DNA from: Actinomycetes bacterium
GTDB lineage: Bacteria; Actinomycetota; CADDZG01; JAHWKV01
Length of the DNA stretch: 12,132 nucleotides
Assembly: GCA_029263035.1 (NCBI GenBank)
Contig: JAJCYF010000032.1
Span: forward strand, 1-12,132
Direction: 5' to 3'
In this document: piece after piece, positions 1 through 5,919 of the stretch
Layout: each line of letters begins with the position of its first letter
Position numbering within the stretch: the first letter of the stretch is position 1
Position numbers and translations under genes: made by a program
The notes under the pieces: model-generated
Told to the model about the DNA's origin: nothing
The model's database searches: none
What the model saw: only the letters and a program-made list of their open reading frames with translations

Positions 1-2015
1 ATGAAGGCCTTGCGGATCCGTTGCCCTAGCTCGGTGCGGATGGGGATGTTCTGCAAATTTGGATTCTCCGAGCTCAGCCGCCCGGTGGTGGCCACAGTCT
101 GGTTGAACCGGGTGTGCAGCCGGCCGGTGACGGGGTCGACCAGCTTCGGGAGGGCGTCGATGTAGGTGTTCTTCAGCTTGGAGATCTCGCGGTGGCGCAG
201 GATGTTCTCGATGATCGGGTGCTCGTCGATCAACGACTCCAGCACCTTGGCGTCGGTCGAGAACCCGGTTTTGGTCTTCTTGCCCGGCTTGAGGCCCAGA
301 CGGTCGTAGAGAACGGCCCTCAGCTGGGGCGGCGAGCCGATGTTGAAGGGCCCGTCGGCCAGCTGGTAGATCCGATGCTCCACCGCATCCAGCTCCTTGG
401 ACAGGTGCAGTGACATCTCCTCCAGGTACTCGGTGTCCAGACGCACCCCGGCCCGCTCGACCTTGGCCAGAACGCCGGTCAGGGGAATCTCCAGGTCGGC
501 GAACAGGTCCCAGACCCCTCGCTCTCTCAACTGCTTGCTGAGGACGTCCACCAGCTCGGCGGTGGCGATGGCCTCCAGGCCGGGGCCCGAAACGTGGTCG
601 ACGCCGTCGTCGTCCTCCATCAGCAGGGACTGCTGGCCCTGCTGATCGGCCGGGGGCGTGTCGTCCAGCTTCAGCTCCCGGTCCAGGTAGTGCCGGGCCA
701 GCTCGTCCAGCCGGTAGGTCCCCCGCGCGGGGTCGACCAGGTAGGCGGCGATCTCGGTATCCATCGATATCTCGCCCGGGACGATGCCCACGATCGCCAG
801 ACGCTGCAGCGCGTCCTTGGCGCCGTGGGTGGCCAGGCCCCGGGTCTCGAAGGCCGGCCGGAGCGCCTCCCAGACTTCGTCGGCCGGGAGCGGACCGTCG
901 TGCAGCCGGATCACCTGGGCGCCGGCGGGCGTGGCGAAGGAGACGGTCTCCGCCGCCTTGCGGCTGTTCGCCGGGTCCCCCAGCAGCCGTACGACAATCG
1001 CCTCCTGCAGGTCCAGCTCCTTGACCAGAGACTCCAGGTCCTCCATGGTGCCCACTTCGACCGCCGTTCCCTCGAAGCCGGTCGCCGCGGCCACCGCCTC
1101 CGGGTGATCGGCCGCCAGCCGGTCGTAGAGGACCCGGAACTCCAGCGAGTCGAACAGCTGACGGATCTGGTTGAAGTCCCAGTCGCCCATGGTCAGCTCG
1201 TCGAAGGTGGCATTCAGCGTCTCTTCATCGACTCCCTGCTCCTTCAGCTCATCGGGGCTGCGGAACCGGAAGAACGCCTTGTTCTCCAGCAGGCGCTGGG
1301 CAGCTTCCCCCAGGTTGGTCCGGATCTTGGGCGTGAGCTCGTCCAGGTGGTCCAGCACGTTCTCCAGGGTGCCGTAGGTCTGAATGAGCCTGGCGGCAGT
1401 CTTCTCCCCAACTCCCGGTACGCCGGCGATGTTGTCCGATGGGTCGCCCCGCAGCGCGGCATAGTCCAGGTACTGTGGCGGATCGAAGCCGTAGCGCTCC
1501 CGGAAGGCGGCTTCGTCGAACACGATGGTCTCGGAGATGCCGCGTACGTTGCGGATGACCGTGATTCCCGGCTGGACGATCTGGAAGAAGTCCCGGTCGG
1601 CCGTGAGGATGTTGACCTCCACCCCCTCGGCGGCCATCCGGGTGGCCAGCGCGGCAATGATGTCGTCCGCCTCCACCCCGGGGCTCTTGAAGATCGGGAT
1701 GCTCAAGGTCATCAGCACCTCGTGGATGAGCCCGATCTGCGGGCGGAACTCGTCCGGCGCAGCGATCCGCTGCTGCTTGTACTCGGGCCGGATTGCGATG
1801 CGCTCTGCCGGCGCCCCCATGTCGAAAGCAGCTACGACGTGACGGGTGCCCAGCGTCTGCATCGCCTTGATCAGCATGGAGGTGAAACCGAACACCGCGT
1901 TGGTCGGCGTGCCGCTTTTTGTGCGCAGCTCGGCAGGGAGCGCGTAGAAGGCACGGTAGGCCAGCGAGTGGCCGTCCAGAAGGAGAACTTTGCGCTTGTT
2001 CCGGACCCCACTCAC
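1..2015 (-). CDS. polA: DNA polymerase I, 3' end cut off by the window
   Basis: Repair and Okazaki-fragment-processing polymerase. Reading from a GTG at 2015, 671 codons are present; the family is usually near 900 residues. The N-terminal 5'-3' exonuclease/FEN domain is intact: LLLDGHSLAYRAFYAL with Asp14, VAAFDMG with Asp65, VEADDIIAAL near 114-123, TADRDFF near 138-144 and the helix-3-turn-helix stretch GDPSDNIAGVPGVGEKTAAR near 190-209. Residues about 315-500 match the position of the 3'-5' exonuclease domain, but the Asp-x-Glu motif and other catalytic acids are not recognisable, as in Taq and known actinobacterial PolA proteins. The polymerase domain follows and reaches TTGRLSSENPNLQNIPIR (from about 643) just before the edge; motifs A, B and C lie outside. 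GTG 2015 is chosen because the conserved N-terminus follows within ten residues and no ATG lies upstream in frame nearby. The Shine-Dalgarno is weak (GGAAG). The gene is divergent from the DtxR-family gene. Confidence 0.97.
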   Translation of the reverse strand, partial: MSGVRNKRKVLLLDGHSLAYRAFYALPAELRTKSGTPTNAVFGFTSMLIKAMQTLGTRHVVAAFDMGAPAERIAIRPEYKQQRIAAPDEFRPQIGLIHEVLMTLSIPIFKSPGVEADDIIAALATRMAAEGVEVNILTADRDFFQIVQPGITVIRNVRGISETIVFDEAAFRERYGFDPPQYLDYAALRGDPSDNIAGVPGVGEKTAARLIQTYGTLENVLDHLDELTPKIRTNLGEAAQRLLENKAFFRFRSPDELKEQGVDEETLNATFDELTMGDWDFNQIRQLFDSLEFRVLYDRLAADHPEAVAAATGFEGTAVEVGTMEDLESLVKELDLQEAIVVRLLGDPANSRKAAETVSFATPAGAQVIRLHDGPLPADEVWEALRPAFETRGLATHGAKDALQRLAIVGIVPGEISMDTEIAAYLVDPARGTYRLDELARHYLDRELKLDDTPPADQQGQQSLLMEDDDGVDHVSGPGLEAIATAELVDVLSKQLRERGVWDLFADLEIPLTGVLAKVERAGVRLDTEYLEEMSLHLSKELDAVEHRIYQLADGPFNIGSPPQLRAVLYDRLGLKPGKKTKTGFSTDAKVLESLIDEHPIIENILRHREISKLKNTYIDALPKLVDPVTGRLHTRFNQTVATTGRLSSENPNLQNIPIRTELGQRIRKAF

Positions 2016-2024
2016 GATCTTCCG

Positions 2025-2033
2025 ACTATAGTA
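2025..2033. promoter_or_regulatory. Palindromic -10 element, candidate bidirectional promoter
   Basis: The 25 bp between the polA GTG and the ATG at 2041 contain ACTATAGT (2025-2032), a perfect palindrome. On the plus strand TATAGT (2027-2032) puts a start site about seven bases on, at or next to the A of ATG 2041, which would give a leaderless mRNA. On the minus strand TACTAT (2033-2028) or TATAGT (2030-2025) puts the start a few bases before the polA GTG at 2015. No good -35 is visible on the plus strand at 16-18 bp spacing. The promoter call is inferred from the -10 match and geometry only. Confidence 0.5.
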
Positions 2034-2040
2034 CGTAGAG

Positions 2041-2706
2041 ATGTCGGCACAGGTTCCCCAAGGGGCTCAGGAGTATCTCGAATGTATATTCGAGATGGAA
2101 GAAGAGGGCGCCGTGATTCTCCAGGCTCGCCTTTCCGAAAGGCTCGGGGTGACACCGGCCACCGTTTCCCAGGCGGTTAAGAGACTGGTCTCCGAAGGCC
2201 TCATCGAGATCGAGGATCGCAAGATCTCACTCACCAAGACCGGTATCGATGTGGCCACTCCCCTGGTACGCCGCCACCGCCTGGCCGAACGGCTGCTCAC
2301 CGACATCCTGGAGATCCCCTGGTACCGGGCCCACGAGGAAGCCCACGATTGGGAGCACGTCATCTCCCCTGAGGTGGAGCAGCGGATCCTGGCCAAGACC
2401 GGGGCCACCACCTGCCCCCACGGCAACCCGATCCCCGGAATGACCCCTCCCTACGAACGTTCCAAGCTGGTCCCTCTGACGGACATGGAGGTCGGCCAGT
2501 GGGGCACCCTGTGCCTGCTCAACGAGGACGTGGAGCTGGTCACCGGGATTCTGCAGTACTTCCAGGAGCACAACCTCATGCCGGGTGCCACCCTCAAAGT
2601 GACCGGCGTGGGACCCGACGGTACCCGCACCCTTTCGGTCGACGGTAAGACGGCCTCCCTGGGGCCCAGCCTGGCCGACAATCTATGGATCGAACCCGGC
2701 CACTAG
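2041..2706 (+). CDS. DtxR/IdeR/MntR-family metal-dependent transcriptional repressor
   Basis: Predicted metal-activated dimeric repressor of 221 residues, close to DtxR and IdeR in length. Residues 8-75 form the winged helix-turn-helix, with the recognition region VTPATVSQAVKRLVSEGL near 37-54. Residues 76-145 form the dimerisation and metal-binding domain. His79, Glu83, His98, Glu105 and His106 line up with the DtxR ligands of the same numbers. The residue matching Met10 is Glu11, and the one matching Cys102 is His102. The CPHGNPIPG stretch near 124-132 is typical of the family. Residues about 150-221 look like the FeoA/SH3-like C-terminal domain. No Shine-Dalgarno precedes the ATG; a TATAGT box 8 bp upstream suggests a leaderless message. 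Neighbouring operator-like sites (2746, 4781, 4804, 8750, 8773) make it the likely local repressor. No such site is seen before its own start. Iron versus manganese cannot be decided, so no symbol is given. Confidence 0.93.
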   Translation: MSAQVPQGAQEYLECIFEMEEEGAVILQARLSERLGVTPATVSQAVKRLVSEGLIEIEDRKISLTKTGIDVATPLVRRHRLAERLLTDILEIPWYRAHEEAHDWEHVISPEVEQRILAKTGATTCPHGNPIPGMTPPYERSKLVPLTDMEVGQWGTLCLLNEDVELVTGILQYFQEHNLMPGATLKVTGVGPDGTRTLSVDGKTASLGPSLADNLWIEPGH

Positions 2707-2726
2707 GTCCGACGGTTCGGAGGGGC

Positions 2727-2756
2727 TTGACTCTCCCACCTTGCATTAGGTATAGC
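2727..2756 (+). promoter_or_regulatory. Promoter for the cupredoxin-like lipoprotein gene
   Basis: TTGACT (2727-2732) and TATAGC (2751-2756) are separated by 18 bp and resemble -35 and -10 elements of a housekeeping sigma-70-type promoter. A start near 2763 would leave a leader of about 45 bases before the CTG start at 2809. The -10 lies inside the operator-like sequence at 2746-2759, a common repression geometry for DtxR-family proteins. Confidence 0.55.
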
Positions 2757-2759
2757 TAA
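2746..2759 (+). promoter_or_regulatory. DtxR/IdeR-like operator over the -10 of the lipoprotein gene
   Basis: TTAGG-TATA-GCTAA differs in one base from TTAGG-N4-CCTAA, the left 14 bases of the known DtxR/IdeR box TTAGGTTAGSCTAACCTAA. The arms ATTAG and CTAAT (2745-2760) form a perfect inverted repeat around GTATAG. It covers the -10 box. The right-hand CCTAA of a full 19-base box is missing. Assignment to the repressor at 2041-2706 is inference. Confidence 0.5.
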
Positions 2760-2795
2760 TCCCCAAAGTTAGCCGTCTCAAAGAACGTCGCGATC

Positions 2796-2811
2796 AAAGG
2801 GGGATCCACTG
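2796..2811 (+). promoter_or_regulatory. Ribosome binding site supporting a CTG start
   Basis: AAAGGGGG (2796-2803) lies five bases before CTG 2809-2811. No ATG, GTG or TTG occurs in this frame between here and TTG 2866. The TTG has no Shine-Dalgarno and would remove the positively charged part of the signal peptide. The site therefore favours CTG initiation. Confidence 0.6.
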
Positions 2812-3387
2812 TCAGCCAACCTTTCCGGACCGCCGCCGGCCCGCAAGCGTCGACCCAAGCCCATCTTGTTGAGTCTCATCGCCCTTCTGCTGCTCATGGC
2901 CGCCGCCTGCGGCGAGGACGAGGGGGCCACGGTCCGCGATATCGGATCGCCCAACACCCGGGTCGGGGGTTCGGCGTCGGGCTCGGGATCGGGCTCGGGC
3001 TCGGCATCCGGTTCCGCCCCAGCATCGGGTTCGGCGTCGGGTTCCGCCTCAGAGGCCGCTCCCTCCCCCGCCTTCACCGAGGCCGAGGCGGACACCAGGG
3101 CGGACTACAACCTGGTTGACTACCGGTTTGAGGGCCCGACTGAGGCCGCAGGTCCGAAGGTGTGGTTCACCGCCAGGAACACCGGAGCCGAAAACCACGA
3201 GCTGGAGGTCCTGGATGCCTCCGGCGAAGCCCTGGGCGAGATAGTGGAGTTTGCTCCCAACGCCGACGCCGATCCGCTTGCCCTGGAGCTGCAGCCGGGT
3301 ACCTACACCCTGCAATGCATCCTGGAGACTGCCGACGGCAGGGTCCACAAGGACCTCGGCATGGTTTCCACCCTGACCGTTACCTAA
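2809..3387 (+). CDS. Cupredoxin-like lipoprotein with Gly/Ser/Ala linker
   Basis: Predicted exported, lipid-anchored protein of 192 residues when started at CTG 2809. Residues 1-18 are basic (ARKRRPKP), 19-33 are hydrophobic, and Cys34 in MAAAC is the likely lipidation site, though Ala at -3 is not the classic Leu. A low-complexity Gly/Ser/Ala tether spans about 53-81. The C-terminal domain (about 95-192) has cupredoxin features: a beta-rich pattern, His130 in ENHELEV, then Cys170, His180 and Met185 in LQCILETADGRVHKDLGM, followed by a closing beta strand. This matches the His, Cys, His, Met order of type I copper sites, with a longer Cys-His gap than plastocyanin. Copper binding is inferred. 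A DtxR-like operator overlies its promoter, so a role in metal handling or iron acquisition is plausible but unproven. The conservative alternative start is TTG 2866 (173 residues). Its TAA overlaps the stop of the convergent gene. Confidence 0.8.
   Translation: MSANLSGPPPARKRRPKPILLSLIALLLLMAAACGEDEGATVRDIGSPNTRVGGSASGSGSGSGSASGSAPASGSASGSASEAAPSPAFTEAEADTRADYNLVDYRFEGPTEAAGPKVWFTARNTGAENHELEVLDASGEALGEIVEFAPNADADPLALELQPGTYTLQCILETADGRVHKDLGMVSTLTVT
2965..3051 (+). repeat. Degenerate tandem GGx-TCx coding repeat (Gly/Ser/Ala linker)
   Basis: About 29 codons alternate Gly with Ser, with occasional Ala and one Pro. The DNA is a degenerate array of TCGGGC, TCGGGA, TCGGCG and TCCGGT-like hexamers. 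It encodes the flexible tether between the lipid anchor and the cupredoxin-like domain. Such arrays can change length by slippage. Confidence 0.8.
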
Positions 3388-4781
3388 GAGGGCGCGTCCG
3401 GTCGCCGGAGGCCGCGAACGGTGGCCACAACCATAACCAGGGCCCCGGCGACCCAGGCCGCGTGCAGCAGCCAATCGCCGGTCGTCAGCCGGGCATAGTC
3501 GGGTAACAGGAGCGACCAGCCCCGGTACAGGGGGTTGGTCGTCCGGTAGAAGTCCACGATCATCGTGAGCTCCCTGCGCCACCCCTGAAAGAAGAGCCAC
3601 CCCAGGTTGAAGATGCCGGCCGCTCCCAGGACGGCGGTGATCCAAAGCCGGCGGCCCGAGCCGGACCAGGCGGCGATCGCCAGAACCGCGGCCGGCAGCA
3701 CCACCACCACCTGGCGCCCCGGCCACCACCAGCCGTGCATGGTGAGAGCCAGGTAGGTTGCGCCCAGCCAGCCGGCCGCCAGCGGGAGGACCAGCACCTC
3801 CCACCCGGCGGGACGGCGCCGGATGACCCACGCGACGGCGGGGATCAACAGCAGCCACGCCGGCTGCCAGGCTGCCAGACCGAAACTGCGGTCCACCAGC
3901 AGTCCGATCAGCCGGGTGGTGCGTGCGGCGAAGTCCGGCGTGACGCCCATCACGCTGAACTCACCGGTCTCGGCAAAGTGAGCCCCGGTGGCGTACACGG
4001 TGAGGCTCCCGTACCAGCGCAGGTGCCCCGCCAGGTAGCCCGCCCCCGCGAGTGCAAATACCCCCAACGCCACGGCCACCTCCCTTTGCCGGCCGGTCCG
4101 GTGGAGGCGCCAGAGCGCCACCAGTGACAGGACTGCGGCGACCGGGATGAACTTGGTCCCCAGCCACACCAACCCGATGACGCCGGCGATGAAGCCGGCC
4201 AGTCCCCCCCGGCCCATCGGCCCGGTGATGCAGGCGATCGCGGCGGTGACCGCCAGCGCGGCGGGGACCTCGGGGTAGATCTGGGTTCCGTAGACGGCGA
4301 AGGGAGCGGACACCGAAAAGATTCCGACCACGACTGCCGCCCTTAAGACCGGCACCCCGAAACGCCGGACCGCGGTCCACAACAGCAGCGCCGCCAGGAG
4401 CGCCCCAAACAGGGCGAGGTTCAGCTTGGCCCCCATCCACCCGCCGGCGATCGCGCCGGGAACCAGCAGAACCGGCAGCAGGGGGTCGTGGGGGCTGACC
4501 ATCCGGCCCCCCTCGAGCACTCTCGCCTGTGGCTTGATCCGGATTTCGTGGAACGGCCGGTATCGCTCCTCGGCCAGCTCGTCGGAAATGTCCAGCGACC
4601 GGTCCGCCGCCAGGCTGAGCGCGGTCAAAAGGTACTCGGGCTCATCGGCGGTTATGCGGGCGCCGTAGGAGCTGCGGATGGGAGCACCGAGGGCCGCTGC
4701 CGCGTAGGCAAGGATGAAGACCAAAACCATCGCCCGGGCCAGCCGCCGCGACGCCCCGGGGGCTTTCCCTTGAGGGTCCAT
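3384..4781 (-). CDS. Polytopic membrane protein, GT-C-fold glycosyltransferase-like
   Basis: Predicted integral membrane protein of 465 residues with roughly ten hydrophobic segments. The first (about 17-33) is followed by an outward loop with an acidic motif, ADEPEYL, at Asp46 and Glu47. This is the arrangement of GT-C glycosyltransferases (PMT/ArnT/GT39-like), which transfer sugars from polyprenyl-phosphate donors on the outer face of the membrane. No closer family is recognised, and acceptor and sugar are unknown. The ATG at 4781 has AGGA seven bases upstream. An operator-like site (4781-4794) runs into this start codon and is shared with the divergent iron importer operon, suggesting metal control. 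The TAG stop (3386-3384) overlaps the TAA of the convergent lipoprotein gene, leaving no room for a terminator between them. An alternative is an uncharacterised polytopic protein without transferase activity. Confidence 0.75.
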   Translation of the reverse strand: MDPQGKAPGASRRLARAMVLVFILAYAAAALGAPIRSSYGARITADEPEYLLTALSLAADRSLDISDELAEERYRPFHEIRIKPQARVLEGGRMVSPHDPLLPVLLVPGAIAGGWMGAKLNLALFGALLAALLLWTAVRRFGVPVLRAAVVVGIFSVSAPFAVYGTQIYPEVPAALAVTAAIACITGPMGRGGLAGFIAGVIGLVWLGTKFIPVAAVLSLVALWRLHRTGRQREVAVALGVFALAGAGYLAGHLRWYGSLTVYATGAHFAETGEFSVMGVTPDFAARTTRLIGLLVDRSFGLAAWQPAWLLLIPAVAWVIRRRPAGWEVLVLPLAAGWLGATYLALTMHGWWWPGRQVVVVLPAAVLAIAAWSGSGRRLWITAVLGAAGIFNLGWLFFQGWRRELTMIVDFYRTTNPLYRGWSLLLPDYARLTTGDWLLHAAWVAGALVMVVATVRGLRRPDAPS

Positions 4782-4794
4782 CAGGTTATCCTAA
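4781..4794. promoter_or_regulatory. DtxR/IdeR-like operator at the GT-C gene start
   Basis: TCAGG-TTAT-CCTAA fits TTAGG-N4-CCTAA with one mismatch. Base 4781 is also the A of the minus-strand ATG, so a bound repressor would sit on the GT-C start and its AGGA ribosome site. Together with the site 23 bp away it lies in the divergent region with the iron importer operon. Confidence 0.5.
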
Positions 4795-4803
4795 GCACCG
4801 AAT

Positions 4804-4817
4804 GTAGGCGGACCTAA
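4804..4817. promoter_or_regulatory. DtxR/IdeR-like operator upstream of the iron importer operon
   Basis: GTAGG-CGGA-CCTAA has one mismatch to TTAGG-N4-CCTAA and perfect TAGG/CCTA arms. Its centre is 23 bp, about two helical turns, from that of the neighbouring site, so both could be occupied on one face of the helix. It lies about 85 bp before the preferred start of the binding-protein gene. No convincing -35/-10 pair is seen; TATTAA (4827-4832) is a possible -10. Confidence 0.5.
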
Positions 4818-4890
4818 GTTCCGCCGTATTAAGAGAAACAGGCGTAGGTGAATTCGCTGCGCACCGGCAGGCAGCGGGCCAGGGCCCCGC

Positions 4891-4904
4891 AAGGAGGACT
4901 TTTG
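4891..4904 (+). promoter_or_regulatory. Ribosome binding site deciding the TTG start of the binding protein
   Basis: AAGGAGG (4891-4897) is a near-perfect anti-16S match, four bases before TTG 4902. The earlier in-frame GTG at 4848 has no Shine-Dalgarno and would add 18 residues to the front of an otherwise normal lipoprotein signal. Confidence 0.65.
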
Positions 4905-5915
4905 ATCGGCAGAGCGCGGCTTGGAACACTTCTCATGACTTTAGCCCTGGTTGCCCAGGCGGCCTGCAGCACCGGGGGTGCCGAAGAAACCGTCCGCGTG
5001 TACTCCGGCCGGCACTACGGCGAAGAGGAAACCTTCAAGAAGTTCGCGGAGGAGACCAACATCAACGTGGAGTTTCTCTTCGGCAGCGACGCCGAGCTTC
5101 GGGAGCGGATTCGTGCCGAAGGCGAGAACACCCAGGCCGACGTGTACATGACCGTCGATGCCGGAAACCTCTATCTGGCGGCCGAGGAGGGCATCTTCCA
5201 GCCTTTGGAGTCCGACACGCTGACCGATGCAGTGCCGGAAAGCCTGCGCGATCCGGATGGACTGTGGTTCGGTCTGGGCGTCCGAGCCCGCACGATCGTT
5301 TACAACCCGGACGAGGTCAACCCCGACGAGCTGTCCACCTATGAGGCCCTGGCCGAACCACAGTGGAGGGGCCGGGTGTGCATGCGGGACTCCTCCAACG
5401 TCTACACCCAGTCATTGGTGGCCAGCCTGATCGCCCACCACGGATACGACGGAGCGGTCGGGATCCTTAGGGGCTGGGTCGAAAACGATACCGAGATCCT
5501 GGGCAGCGACGTACTGGTACTCGAGACCGTCGCCCAGGGCGGGTGCGACGTGGGCATCACCAATCACTACTACCTGGCGCAGCGGCTGGAGGAGGAGCCG
5601 GACTTCAATGTCCGACCGTTCTGGGCCAACCAGGACGACCGCGGGGTACACGTAAACGTCTCCGGAGCCGGGGTCACCGCCAACGCCGACCATCCCGAGC
5701 TGGCCCAGCGCCTCCTGGAGTGGCTGGCCACCGAGGGTCAGGACGACTTCACCAGCTCCAGCCACGAGTTCCCGGCCAACCCCGGCGTTCCTCCCGACGA
5801 CCTGGTCCTGGAGGAGTTCGGCAACGACTTCACCCGGGACCCGCTCGGGGCGGCCGACTACGGCTCACGCAATGCCGACGCCATCCGGGCGATGGACGAG
5901 GCGGGCTACGAGTAG
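4902..5915 (+). CDS. fbpA: Ferric iron ABC transporter substrate-binding lipoprotein (FutA/FbpA-like)
   Basis: Extracytoplasmic Fe(III)-binding component that delivers iron to the permease encoded next. With TTG 4902 as start it has 337 residues: a short basic n-region (IGRARLG), a hydrophobic core and Cys22 in VAQAAC as the likely lipid anchor (Gln at -3 is unusual). The mature part follows the FutA pattern: VRVYSGRHYGEE, GDADxxx-like ADVYMTVDAGNLYLA, DGLWFGLGVRARTIVYNP, LSTYEALAEPQWRGRV, SSNVYTQSLVAS, TNHYYLAQRL and GVHVNVSGAGV. Candidate iron ligands by alignment to FutA are His38, Tyr39, Tyr168, Tyr223 and Tyr224, with Arg228 nearby. The set is complete, so ferric iron is the likely cargo. 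It heads a three-gene operon; the stop is four bases before the permease ATG. Two DtxR-like operators lie upstream. The longer start at GTG 4848 (355 residues) cannot be excluded. Confidence 0.92.
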   Translation: MIGRARLGTLLMTLALVAQAACSTGGAEETVRVYSGRHYGEEETFKKFAEETNINVEFLFGSDAELRERIRAEGENTQADVYMTVDAGNLYLAAEEGIFQPLESDTLTDAVPESLRDPDGLWFGLGVRARTIVYNPDEVNPDELSTYEALAEPQWRGRVCMRDSSNVYTQSLVASLIAHHGYDGAVGILRGWVENDTEILGSDVLVLETVAQGGCDVGITNHYYLAQRLEEEPDFNVRPFWANQDDRGVHVNVSGAGVTANADHPELAQRLLEWLATEGQDDFTSSSHEFPANPGVPPDDLVLEEFGNDFTRDPLGAADYGSRNADAIRAMDEAGYE

Positions 5916-5919
5916 CCGC

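Noticed and set aside
594..2180. Long plus-strand open frame opposite polA (528 codons)
   Set aside because: It is antisense to clearly conserved PolA motifs, has biased composition and no family resemblance. GC-rich genes commonly leave the opposite strand open.
2708..2721. TCCGA-CGGT-TCGGA hairpin after the regulator stop
   Set aside because: It has only a five-base stem and no following T-run; it is too weak to call an intrinsic terminator.
3049..3858. Minus-strand open frame spanning the lipoprotein and GT-C ends
   Set aside because: It is out of frame with the GT-C gene and antisense to the lipoprotein, Gly/Arg/Pro-rich with no recognisable domain.
4848..4901. GTG 4848 as the start of the iron-binding protein
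   Set aside because: It has no Shine-Dalgarno, and the extra 18 residues lengthen the front of the signal peptide; TTG 4902 has AAGGAGG and a compact lipoprotein signal. It is kept only as an alternative.
5872..5919. ATG 5872 as the permease start
   Set aside because: It would overlap the binding-protein gene by 44 bp, has no ribosome site and adds an Arg/Ser-rich segment; ATG 5920 follows the stop by four bases.
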